Source of the DNA: Burkholderiales bacterium
GTDB lineage: Bacteria; Pseudomonadota; Gammaproteobacteria; Burkholderiales; SG8-41
DNA length: 35,242 nt
NCBI GenBank assembly: GCA_019746155.1
Contig: JAIESJ010000049.1
Span: 1-35,242 of the forward strand
Reading direction: 5' to 3'
Positions 27,051 to 35,242 of the stretch are shown here, in pieces. Position 1 is the first letter of the stretch. Every line of letters starts with the position of its first letter. Made by a program: the position numbers and the translations under genes. The notes below the pieces were generated by a model that worked only from the letters and a program-made list of their open reading frames with translations, was not told the origin of the DNA and ran no database searches.

Positions 27051-28574
27051 TCATCCCTCAACTTCATCGAGGCCGACCTTGGAGCGCCAGTCCTTGCTCT
27101 TGAAAATGAGCGGCTTGATGCTGAGCAGGAACAGCAGCACCCCCAGGCCCAGCATCGTGGTCGCGATCGGGCGCTCGAGGAATATCCCGTAGTCGCCGGC
27201 GCTCATCGCCAGTGATTGGCGCAGGCTGAGTTCCAGCATCGGCGAGAGCACCAGCCCCAGCGCCACCGGAGCAAGATCATAATCGAACTTGCGCAGCACA
27301 TAGCCGATACCGCCCATGATCAGCATGATCCAGACGTCGATCATGCTGTTGCTCACCGAATAAGTGCCGAGGATGCAGAAAGCGAGAATGCACGGATAAA
27401 GATAGGCATACGGGATGCGCAGCAGGTTGACGAACAGCCCCACCATCGGCAGATTGAGAACCAGCAGCACGACGTTGCCCACGTACATACTGGCGACGAA
27501 CCCCCAGAACAGCTCCGGCTGCTGCGAGATGAGCAGCGGGCCCGGTGATATGCCATGCACCATGATCGCGGCGATCATCACCGCCGTGACCGGGCTCGTC
27601 GGAATGCCGAGCGCCATCATCGGTACGAAAGCGCCGGAGGCCGCGGCATTGTTGGCCGACTCGGGCCCCGCCACGCCTTCGATCGCGCCTTTGCCGAAAC
27701 GTTCGGGATGCTTCGACATGCGCCGCTCGATGCCGTATGAAACAAACGAGGAGATGATGTGCGCGGAGCCGGGAATGATGCCGATCATGAAGCCGAGCAG
27801 GCTGCCGCGCGCGATCGGGCCGACCGACAGCCGGAATTCCTCGCGCGAGGGTATCAGATCGTGGAGCTTGGGATTCTGCACCTTGGGCGCCGCATCCTGC
27901 CCCGCGGTGAGCAGGATTTCCGAGATGCCGAACAGCCCCACCGCCACCGGCACAATGCCCACGCCGTCACCCAGTTCCACCAGGTCGAAGCTGAAGCGCG
28001 TGTAACCGCTCATCGCGTCGATGCCGATCATGCCAAGCATCAATCCCAGCCCCGCCATCGCCAGGGTCTTCAACATCGACCCGCCGCTCATGTAAGCGAG
28101 AATGAACAACCCCATCATCAGCAGCGCGGTATATTCCGGAGGACCGAACCGCAATGCAAATTCGGCGAGCGTAGGCGCGAGCAGCATGAGACCGACCACA
28201 CCCGCGGTCCCCGCTATGAAAGATCCGATTGCCGCGATCGCCAGCGCCGGGCCGGCGCGCCCGTTCTGCGTCATCGCATAACCATCGACGCAGGTCATCA
28301 CCGACGCCGCCTCTCCGGGAATCCGCATCAGGATGGAGGTGGTGGAACCGCCGTACATCGCGCCGTAATACACGCCGGACAGCAAGACGATGGCGATGAT
28401 GGGATTGAGGCCGAAAGTTGCAGGCAGCAGCAGGCTGATTCCCGCGAGCGGCCCCAGCCCAGGCATCATGCCGACCAGGGTGCCGATGATGCAGCCAACG
28501 AAAGCATAAACCAGCACCGAAGGGCTGAGCGCGACGGAAAAACCGAGCAGCAGATTATTAAAAGTCTCTAACAC
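27051..28574 (-). CDS. tripartite tricarboxylate transporter TctA-family permease
   Basis: GMMPGLGPLAGISLLLPATFGLNPIIAIVLLSGVYYGAMYGGSTTSILMRIPGEAASV. Confidence 0.95.
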   Translation of the reverse strand: MLETFNNLLLGFSVALSPSVLVYAFVGCIIGTLVGMMPGLGPLAGISLLLPATFGLNPIIAIVLLSGVYYGAMYGGSTTSILMRIPGEAASVMTCVDGYAMTQNGRAGPALAIAAIGSFIAGTAGVVGLMLLAPTLAEFALRFGPPEYTALLMMGLFILAYMSGGSMLKTLAMAGLGLMLGMIGIDAMSGYTRFSFDLVELGDGVGIVPVAVGLFGISEILLTAGQDAAPKVQNPKLHDLIPSREEFRLSVGPIARGSLLGFMIGIIPGSAHIISSFVSYGIERRMSKHPERFGKGAIEGVAGPESANNAAASGAFVPMMALGIPTSPVTAVMIAAIMVHGISPGPLLISQQPELFWGFVASMYVGNVVLLVLNLPMVGLFVNLLRIPYAYLYPCILAFCILGTYSVSNSMIDVWIMLIMGGIGYVLRKFDYDLAPVALGLVLSPMLELSLRQSLAMSAGDYGIFLERPIATTMLGLGVLLFLLSIKPLIFKSKDWRSKVGLDEVEG

Positions 28575-29014
28575 TAGAATCCCCAGGGGCTGCGCGGCAG
28601 CGGCACGTGGAGCAGGTCGCCCACCACATAAAAGGAAATCAAACCGAAGCCGAACGAGACCAGCAACACCGGCAGCGGCCGCCTGCGCTCAATTACACCC
28701 AGGAAGAAAATCAGCAGCGCGATCACGGTAATCCGGTAACCGATGTGCTCCAGCGCAAAGGCGCCGACCGCGCTTGCCACCATGATCACCAGCGCGCGCA
28801 TTGCCCCCGACCAGCGGATTGCAGCCAGCGGCTTTGATTTGCCGCCCCACAACGCGATCAACAGCCCCGTCGCGCCCAGGAAAACAGCGAGCAGCAGCGG
28901 CATGTACCCCGGTCCGGGCTCCTGCAGCGAACCGACCGGATAGGCGCGGTTCTGCCACCCCAGGTACAGCGCGAGCAGGAGCAGCATCAATCCGGAAAAC
29001 TGGTCGCTGCGCAT
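28574..29014 (-). CDS. tripartite tricarboxylate transporter TctB-family small permease
   Basis: 4 TM segments, overlaps TctA by 1 nt; PGPGYMPLLLAVFLGATGLLIAL. Confidence 0.88.
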   Translation of the reverse strand: MRSDQFSGLMLLLLALYLGWQNRAYPVGSLQEPGPGYMPLLLAVFLGATGLLIALWGGKSKPLAAIRWSGAMRALVIMVASAVGAFALEHIGYRITVIALLIFFLGVIERRRPLPVLLVSFGFGLISFYVVGDLLHVPLPRSPWGF

Positions 29015-29083
29015 GCTTCTCCCCCCTGGTGTCTAAATGTTGTCCTAAGCCATGTTGTCAAATGCCTGTGAACCGTCCGCCTG

Positions 29084-30061
29084 CTACTTGGTCTCGACCT
29101 TGCCGACGATCTTCACCAGCGCCGCGAGACGCTTGGCGTCGGCCTCCCAGTATTTTTGAAACTCGGGCGCATCCATGTACTGGACCGGCGAGTTGACCTT
29201 GGCCATCGCACTCCTGAAATCCGGATCTTCGGCCGCCTTGCGCGCCGCATCGCGCAGCACTTTCATCACGGGCTCGGGCGTGGCCCTGGGCGCGAACATC
29301 CCGGCCCAGATGTAGTATTCGACGTCCTTGTAACCGAGTTCCTTGAAAGTAGGGACCTCAGGATACGCCGGATGCCGCTGGGCGCCCCAGCTCACGATCG
29401 GGCGCAGCTTGCCGGCCTTGACATGGCCGCTGATCGCCGCCGGGCCGCCGGCGGTCATTTCGACGTGTCCGCCGAGCACCGCGGTGATGGCGGGGCCGCC
29501 GCCGGTAGTAGGCACATGCCGCATCTTGAGCTTGGTCGCATGCAGGAACATTTCCATCGGCATATGCAGCGCACCGTAGACGCCGGAAGAGGAGTATGAC
29601 ATCTGACCGGGCTTGGACTTGGCAAGCGCCACCAGTTCCTTCAGCGACTTGACCGGCAGAGAGGGGTGCACCACCAGAATCGTCGGGTCGGCCGAAATCA
29701 GGGCAATGGGGGCAAACTGGTCGAGCGAGTAGGCCGGCTTGCGGTTGAACAGTTCATCGGCAGCCGGAATGACCGAAATGCTGGAGAGCGCCATCAGGAT
29801 GGTGTAGCCATCTGGCTTGGCATTGGCGACGGCGGCATTGCCCACTGCGCCTCCGGCGCCGGGGCGATTGACCACCGCCACCGGCTGCTTGAGCACTTTT
29901 TCCATCGCCGCCGCCGTCGGTCGGCCGGTGATGTCCGCCACCCCGCCCGGCGGGAACGGCACGATCATCGTGATCGAATGATTGGGAAACACTTCCTGCG
30001 CCGCCGCCGGCGCGCCAGCCAGCGCCAACAGCGACGCGGCAAAAATCAGCCTTGCTTTCAT
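29084..30061 (-). CDS. Bug-family (TctC) substrate-binding protein 1
   Basis: signal peptide; ITMIVPFPPGGVADITGRPTAAAMEKVLKQPVAVVNRPGAGGAVG. Confidence 0.94.
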   Translation of the reverse strand: MKARLIFAASLLALAGAPAAAQEVFPNHSITMIVPFPPGGVADITGRPTAAAMEKVLKQPVAVVNRPGAGGAVGNAAVANAKPDGYTILMALSSISVIPAADELFNRKPAYSLDQFAPIALISADPTILVVHPSLPVKSLKELVALAKSKPGQMSYSSSGVYGALHMPMEMFLHATKLKMRHVPTTGGGPAITAVLGGHVEMTAGGPAAISGHVKAGKLRPIVSWGAQRHPAYPEVPTFKELGYKDVEYYIWAGMFAPRATPEPVMKVLRDAARKAAEDPDFRSAMAKVNSPVQYMDAPEFQKYWEADAKRLAALVKIVGKVETK

Positions 30062-30087
30062 TGTGTTGTCTCCTCAGAAAAATTGGC

Positions 30088-31068
30088 CTATTTTTCGGTG
30101 ACTTTCCCGATGCGCTGGATGACCTGGGCGAGCTTCTGGGCATCTTTGTCCCACCACGCATTGAATTCGTCGGCATCCTGATAGGCGATCGGCGTGCGGA
30201 TTTTTTCCATGCCTTTGACGAATTCGGGGTCGTTCACCGCCTTGCGCACCGCCTCACGCAGCGTGTTGAAGACCTGAGGCGGGACGTTCTTCGGAGCGAA
30301 CAGCCCGCCCCACAGGTAGTACTCGATATCATAGCCCTGCTCCTTGAACGTCGGCACCTCGGGGAAGGCCTCGAGCCGCTTCTCCCCCCACTGCGCAAAC
30401 GCGCGCACTTTGCCGCTCTTCAAGTGCGGCGCGGCGATATTGGGCGGGCTGGCCCAGGTCACCGCATGGCCGCCCAGCACCGCGGTCATTGCCGGCGCGC
30501 CGCCGGTGGTGGGCAAGTGACGCATCTTGAGATTCGCGGCCTGCAGGAACATTTCAAAGGGCACATGGGAAGCGCCGTACAGCCCGGACGAGGAAAAAAT
30601 CATCTCACCCGGTTTTTTCCTGGCGAGCGCCACGAACTCCTTGAGGTTTTTCGCGGGCAGCGAGGGGTGGACCACCAGCATCGGCGGGTCGGCGGTAATG
30701 CGCGCAATGCCGACGAACTGGTCGCGGGTGTAGGCCGGCTTGTGCCCGAACAGCTTGTCCCGCTCCGGCAGCGCCGAGATGCTCACGAGGTGCAGAATCA
30801 GCGTATAACCATCAGGCGCCGAATTGGCAACGACCTGCGAGCCGGTCGCGCCCGCCGCGCCGGGCCGGTTCTGCACCACCACCGGCTGCTTGAAAATGCG
30901 CTCCAGCACGGGCGCGAGCTGGCGTGCCGTCAGGTCCGAGGTGCCTCCCGGGGGAAACGGCGAGACGATGGTGATTGACTTGCTCGGGTAATGATCCTGC
31001 GCACCCGACAACCCCGGCACGAACAGACACAAGCCCAACAGCACAGTTTCTAGATAATGATTCTTCAT
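30088..31068 (-). CDS. Bug-family (TctC) substrate-binding protein 2
   Basis: signal peptide; ITIVSPFPPGGTSDLTARQLAPVLERIFKQPVVVQNRPGAAGATG. Confidence 0.94.
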   Translation of the reverse strand: MKNHYLETVLLGLCLFVPGLSGAQDHYPSKSITIVSPFPPGGTSDLTARQLAPVLERIFKQPVVVQNRPGAAGATGSQVVANSAPDGYTLILHLVSISALPERDKLFGHKPAYTRDQFVGIARITADPPMLVVHPSLPAKNLKEFVALARKKPGEMIFSSSGLYGASHVPFEMFLQAANLKMRHLPTTGGAPAMTAVLGGHAVTWASPPNIAAPHLKSGKVRAFAQWGEKRLEAFPEVPTFKEQGYDIEYYLWGGLFAPKNVPPQVFNTLREAVRKAVNDPEFVKGMEKIRTPIAYQDADEFNAWWDKDAQKLAQVIQRIGKVTEK

Positions 31069-31107
31069 GACTTGCTCCTCCTATGCTTGACTTAAAGCTA
31101 TTAATAA

Positions 31108-32064
31108 TTATGCCGCTGCTACGCGGTTGCTAAGACGTCCTATGCCTTCGATCTCACACGTCACCACATCACCCGGCTGCATATAGCCCCTGGGGGCGAC
31201 GATATCCCGGCGCATCGGTTTCTTTCCGCCGAGTTCGGGATCGGTGCCCCAGGCCGTACCGCCCGGCGTGCCGGTGGCAATCACCACCCCCGGCTTGAGT
31301 GTCACGAAAGTCGAGAAAAAAGCGATCAGTTGCGCGCAGGTCCAGATCATCTTGGCGGTCGAGTTGTTCTGCCGCAATTCGCCGTTGACCCAGGTCTTGA
31401 GTTGCAGGTTCTGCGGATCCGGAACGTCGGCGGCGGTAAGGATCACCGGCCCCATCGGGGCGCAGGTATCGAAATTCTTGCCGGGACCCAGGTTGTAGAC
31501 CGAAGAACCGTCGGGACGCAATGTAACCTGGCGGTCGCGCGCCGTGACGTCGTTGACGATAGTATAGCCGAACACATGTTCCAGAGCCCGCTCGACCGGG
31601 ATGTGGCGTCCAGGCTTGCCGATCACGATCGCGAGCTCGGTCTCGTAATCAAGTTTTTTTGTCACCCGCTCGTCGCGGATAATGTCATCGTCGGGGCCGA
31701 TGACCCCGAGCGCGGTCTTGATGAAAAATTCCGGATCCTTGCGCGTCACTTCGGGTTTTTCATCGCGGTGGTCCCAGTAGTTCTCGCCGCTGCACAGAAT
31801 CAGCGCCGGGTCGAGGGGCGCCTTGAGCCTGACCCTGTCGGCTGCCACGCCGCCGGCACCGCTACGCTTTGAGTTCTCAAGCGCAGCGTGCGCAGCCTGC
31901 ATGCCCTCTTCCCCCGCGGCAATCAGCCGAGTCATGTCGCTCAAGGCGGCGAGCAGCGCGGGCCGGGTGCCGACGGGGCAGGCATCGAGCAGGTCGATGA
32001 CCTGCCCGCCGTCGAGCACCCCGAGCCGTACCGCGCCGTTTCTGTCATACCGAACAAATTTCAT
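31108..32064 (-). CDS. fumarylacetoacetate hydrolase (FAH) family protein
   Basis: ILCSGENYWDHRDE; LDYETELAIVIGKPGRHIPVERALEHVFGYTIVNDVTARD; GVVIATGTPGG. Confidence 0.92.
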   Translation of the reverse strand: MKFVRYDRNGAVRLGVLDGGQVIDLLDACPVGTRPALLAALSDMTRLIAAGEEGMQAAHAALENSKRSGAGGVAADRVRLKAPLDPALILCSGENYWDHRDEKPEVTRKDPEFFIKTALGVIGPDDDIIRDERVTKKLDYETELAIVIGKPGRHIPVERALEHVFGYTIVNDVTARDRQVTLRPDGSSVYNLGPGKNFDTCAPMGPVILTAADVPDPQNLQLKTWVNGELRQNNSTAKMIWTCAQLIAFFSTFVTLKPGVVIATGTPGGTAWGTDPELGGKKPMRRDIVAPRGYMQPGDVVTCEIEGIGRLSNRVAAA

Positions 32065-32181
32065 GTTTTTTCCGAAAACAAAAGTCTAGACACAAAGGAC
32101 ACGAAGGAAAAACAAGAACAAATAGCAACCGACAATCTCAAAAACCTTAACATACTGCTTCTCGTCGTTGCTTTTGGCTTT

Positions 32182-33072
32182 TTATCCGACCGGATTCTCC
32201 AGCGTGCCGATCGGCTCGATGGTGATCGTCACCACGTCGCCTTTCTTCAGGAATTTCGGCGGGTCGAAACCTATGCCCACCCCGGCGCAGGTACCGGTCG
32301 CGATCAAGTCTCCCGGCTCCAACGTCATCACGCGCGACAGGCACTCGATCAGTGTCGGGATGTCGAAAATGAGCTGGCTCACCATCGCGTCCTGGCGCAC
32401 TTCGCCGTTGACGCGCGTGGTGAGATGCAACTTGCCGACATCCTTGATCTCGTCAGCGGTGACGATGCACGGCCCCATCGGGCAGTAGCCGTCGAGGCTC
32501 TTGCCGAGAAACCACTGGCGATGGCGCTGCTGCAGCGTACGCGCAGTCGCGTCGTTGATGATAGTGTAGCCATAGACGTGATCGAACGCCTTGTCTTTGC
32601 CGATGTTGCGGCCGCCCTCGCCGATGACCACCGTCAGTTCGCCTTCGTAGTCGGTGGAATCGGTATAGTCGTTGTCACTCGGGATCGGCTCACCCGGCCC
32701 GATCACCGAATTCGGCCATTTGGTGAACATGATCGGCACGTCCGGGATCGCCTCCTTGGCGCTCGCGTCAAAGCCGCTCGAATGGAATTCCTTGGCATGA
32801 TCGTGGTAGTTCTTGCCGACGCATAGAATGTTTTTCGCCGGCCGTGGAAACGGCGCAAGCAGCTTCACGCCTGAAACAGGGATGCGGCCTTCCCCGCTTT
32901 TCACCGCGCGGCGCGCGCGCTGCAGGCCTTTCTTGCCGAGCGCGATGAAAGCCGTCATGTCGCGCGGCAGACGCGTCGTCGCAGAAAGATCTACTATTTC
33001 ATTTGAGACAGGATCATGCACTCCGATGCGCCTGCCTTTGGCATCGGAGAAAGTCACTAAACGCATTAACAA
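32182..33072 (-). CDS. fumarylacetoacetate hydrolase (FAH) family protein
   Basis: ILCVGKNYHDHAKE; DYEGELTVVIGEGGRNIGKDKAFDHVYGYTIINDATAR; GDLIATGTCAGVG. Confidence 0.93.
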   Translation of the reverse strand: MLMRLVTFSDAKGRRIGVHDPVSNEIVDLSATTRLPRDMTAFIALGKKGLQRARRAVKSGEGRIPVSGVKLLAPFPRPAKNILCVGKNYHDHAKEFHSSGFDASAKEAIPDVPIMFTKWPNSVIGPGEPIPSDNDYTDSTDYEGELTVVIGEGGRNIGKDKAFDHVYGYTIINDATARTLQQRHRQWFLGKSLDGYCPMGPCIVTADEIKDVGKLHLTTRVNGEVRQDAMVSQLIFDIPTLIECLSRVMTLEPGDLIATGTCAGVGIGFDPPKFLKKGDVVTITIEPIGTLENPVG

Positions 33073-33134
33073 TGCTCCTCGGTTGGTTTTCTGTTCAATC
33101 CAAGCAAAACACGCGATGGGTGAAGGGTCGATTT

Positions 33135-33169
33135 TTGACCATTTGAATCATTGGTGTCAACCGTACGGT
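33135..33169. promoter_or_regulatory. dyad-symmetric sequence in the divergent FAH/FadR intergenic region
   Basis: TTGACC-N..-TTGGTGTCAA (TTGAC/GTCAA ends, 33135-33160) abutting the palindrome ACCGTACGGT (33160-33169). Confidence 0.45.
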
Positions 33170-33223
33170 CGCACGCACACGGAAAATTGCTCTTGACTTT
33201 CAGTAGGCGGTTTCGGCAAATTA

Positions 33224-33244
33224 CAACCAATATGACATTGGTTG
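33224..33244. promoter_or_regulatory. candidate FadR/GntR-type operator
   Basis: perfect 8-bp arms CAACCAAT-ATGAC-ATTGGTTG at the start of the regulator gene. Confidence 0.6.
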
Positions 33245-33919
33245 AGAGCCTATAACTTGGACACGCTCCCGCAACTCGTATCCGCCCTCGAAAAGCGCCT
33301 GGCACTGGGACGGCGCCAGACACAAAGCCGGCTGCCTACCGAGCGCAAACTAGCCTCGCAATTGGGAATCACCCGTTCCGCGCTGCGCCGGGCACTCTCC
33401 GTCCTGGAGGCCGACGGCAAGATCTGGCGGCATGTCGGACGCGGCACGTTCACCGGCCCGCGACCGGCGGCGGAGCGGTCGACGCTGACGCTGGTGGCAC
33501 GCCAGACCAGCCCTGCCGAAGTAATGCAGGTGCGGCTAATCATCGAGCCCGAGACGGCGGCGCTGGCGGCGCGTCACGCCACCGCGGCGCAGATCGAGCG
33601 CATGGCCACCTGTGTGCGCAAGAGCCGCGCCACCAGCGACGTTGCAACCTACGAATTATGGGACAGCAATCTGCACCGCACCATCGCCGAAGCCGCGGGC
33701 AACTTGCTGCTGCTGGCGCTGCTCGATGCGGTCAACGCGATTCGGGAAGAGAACATCTGGGGCAATCTCAAGAAGAAGACGCTCACGCGCCAGCGGCAGA
33801 ACCTTTACTCCCGCCAGCATGAATCCATCGTCAAGGCCATCAGCACCCGCGACAGCCAGGGAGCGCAGCGCTGCATGCGTGCCCACCTCGAAACGGTCAG
33901 CCGCGACTTGGCTGGATAA
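33242..33919 (+). CDS. GntR-family regulator, FadR/FCD subfamily
   Basis: wHTH LPTERKLASQLGITRSALRRALSVLEADGKIWRHVGRGTF plus FCD domain; TTG start uncertain. Confidence 0.9.
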   Translation: MRAYNLDTLPQLVSALEKRLALGRRQTQSRLPTERKLASQLGITRSALRRALSVLEADGKIWRHVGRGTFTGPRPAAERSTLTLVARQTSPAEVMQVRLIIEPETAALAARHATAAQIERMATCVRKSRATSDVATYELWDSNLHRTIAEAAGNLLLLALLDAVNAIREENIWGNLKKKTLTRQRQNLYSRQHESIVKAISTRDSQGAQRCMRAHLETVSRDLAG

Positions 33920-33924
33920 TCGTC

Positions 33925-34494
33925 TTAACGGTACGGCTTGGGAAGCCAACGTACCTGCCGTTTGAGCAGATAGTCGATCAACGCGATCTGGTCGCCGAAA
34001 AACTCCCGCGCAAAATCCCCGTAAGTGGCTTCGCTCAGCGCCACGTGCGCGTCCGCTTCGCCGTACTCCGTGACAACCCGCATGCCGGCCTTGCGCGCGA
34101 GATGGAGCATGATCTGGTTTTCGGCCAGGCAGTGCATATAGAGCTTCTTGTAGCCAAAATTCTGCGCGTGGAGCTTGCCGCGGTTCAGGAGTGCATAGCC
34201 GAACCCCCTGCCGCGATGCGCCGAATCGACGCTCAGGCCCAGCTCCGCCGTACCGCTATCGGACTCGAGCGCAAGATGCGCCACGCCCGAGAGCGTAAGG
34301 TCGGGCTCGAAGATGCCGAATACCCTATCGCGCGTAAAATCGATACTCCTCACGTAGCGCTCGACCGCAGCATCGCTCACGTACGTGCCGAAACGCAACC
34401 GCCGGTCCTGCGCCGACAGTCGCGTCAGATGACGCGCAATCTCCCCGCGCTGGAATGCGACAAGTTTTTGCACCACCGCTCCAGTATGCATCAT
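33925..34494 (-). CDS. GNAT-family N-acetyltransferase
   Basis: AELGLSVDSAHRGRGFGYALLNRGKLHAQNFGYKKLYMHCLAENQIMLHLARKAGMRV. Confidence 0.88.
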   Translation of the reverse strand: MMHTGAVVQKLVAFQRGEIARHLTRLSAQDRRLRFGTYVSDAAVERYVRSIDFTRDRVFGIFEPDLTLSGVAHLALESDSGTAELGLSVDSAHRGRGFGYALLNRGKLHAQNFGYKKLYMHCLAENQIMLHLARKAGMRVVTEYGEADAHVALSEATYGDFAREFFGDQIALIDYLLKRQVRWLPKPYR

Positions 34495-34711
34495 ACGTTC
34501 AGCCTAAGATCAGTCAAGGGTTACTATACTGCGCTGCAACATTTCTTTTGACAAGCCCAATCCGAAGCGGTTCTGCTTCATATTTTGTTGTTTTTAATTG
34601 AGAAATATTTACACTTTTCGAAAAACACGGCCTCGATATTGTGCAATGCAACCAAGTTGATTCCGGCATCACTCCGAGCCATGCTGGTGAGCCTCCATTA
34701 CACTCGCGTTC

Positions 34712-35242
34712 ATGTCAAAGCGCATCATCGACGTGCAGCCGCATGAAATCGCCGCGCTGTTATGGTCGTTCGCCTATTTCTTCTGCCTGCTGTGCGGCTA
34801 CTACATCCTGCGGCCGGTGCGTGACGAGATGGGCATACAGGGCGGCGTGCAAAACCTGCCGTGGCTGTTCACCGCGACTTTCCTTACCATGCTCGCGGTG
34901 GTGCCGCTGTTCGGCTGGCTTGCGGCGCGGTATCCGCGCCGTGTGATGCTGCCGGCGGTTTACTGGTTTTTCATCGCCAATCTGCTACTGTTCCTTGCCG
35001 CGTTCCAGGTCGCCGCGCTCAAGCCGTATGTCGCACGCGTGTTTTTCGTGTGGGTCAGCGTGTTCAACCTGTTCGTGGTATCGGTGTTCTGGAGTTTCAT
35101 GGTCGATCTGTTCAGCGCTGAGCAGGGCAAGCGGCTGTTCGGTTTCATCGCCGCCGGCGGCACCTGTGGCGCCATCGCCGGGCCCGCGCTGACCGCAGGG
35201 CTGGCCGCCCCCCTGGGGCCAATCAACCTGCTGTGCGTGTAG
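34712..35242 (+). CDS. MFS-type (nucleotide-transporter-like) membrane protein, truncated at window edge
   Basis: ALLWSFAYFFCLLCGYYILRPVRDEMG...FNLFVVSVFWSFMVDLFSAEQGKRLFGFIAAGGTCGAIAGPAL; stop TAG is the last codon of the window. Confidence 0.75.
   Translation: MSKRIIDVQPHEIAALLWSFAYFFCLLCGYYILRPVRDEMGIQGGVQNLPWLFTATFLTMLAVVPLFGWLAARYPRRVMLPAVYWFFIANLLLFLAAFQVAALKPYVARVFFVWVSVFNLFVVSVFWSFMVDLFSAEQGKRLFGFIAAGGTCGAIAGPALTAGLAAPLGPINLLCV

Noticed and set aside
34564-34600. GAAGC-GGTTCT-GCTTC hairpin followed by T-rich sequence as a terminator
   Set aside because: Stem is only 5 bp and the T-tract starts several bases later; not convincing, and the upstream gene is on the opposite strand.

Overview
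This is a GC-rich chromosomal window, probably betaproteobacterial (inferred from Bug/Tct transporters and general protein flavour). I saw no rRNA, tRNA, CRISPR array, transposase or phage gene. From left to right it contains: a very good match to the yybP-ykoY (Mn2+) riboswitch with a terminator platform, followed by a LysR gene rather than a Mn exporter; a decayed HdrA/HdrC-like chimera; enoyl-CoA hydratase; Hsp20; HtpG; a ferric-iron-type ABC transporter with DUF3422 embedded; an APC permease; a family of secreted SAM-methyltransferase paralogs (three intact, one decayed) around a spermidine-synthase-like membrane protein and a VapBC-type module; an exported MBL-fold hydrolase; a lipoprotein methyltransferase; a stress block (FtsH, DegP-like, PsiE, three tandem Hsp20) resembling part of the transmissible locus of stress tolerance; a Tct/Bug transporter with two FAH-family genes and a divergent FadR-type regulator; a GNAT; and an MFS gene cut at the right edge. 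The strongest leads are the orphan Mn2+ riboswitch, the exported methyltransferase family, the tLST-like block with three sigma32-like promoters, a perfect operator-like palindrome at the FadR-type gene, and several gene remnants in supposedly intergenic DNA. All family calls come from reading the sequence; no database search was run.
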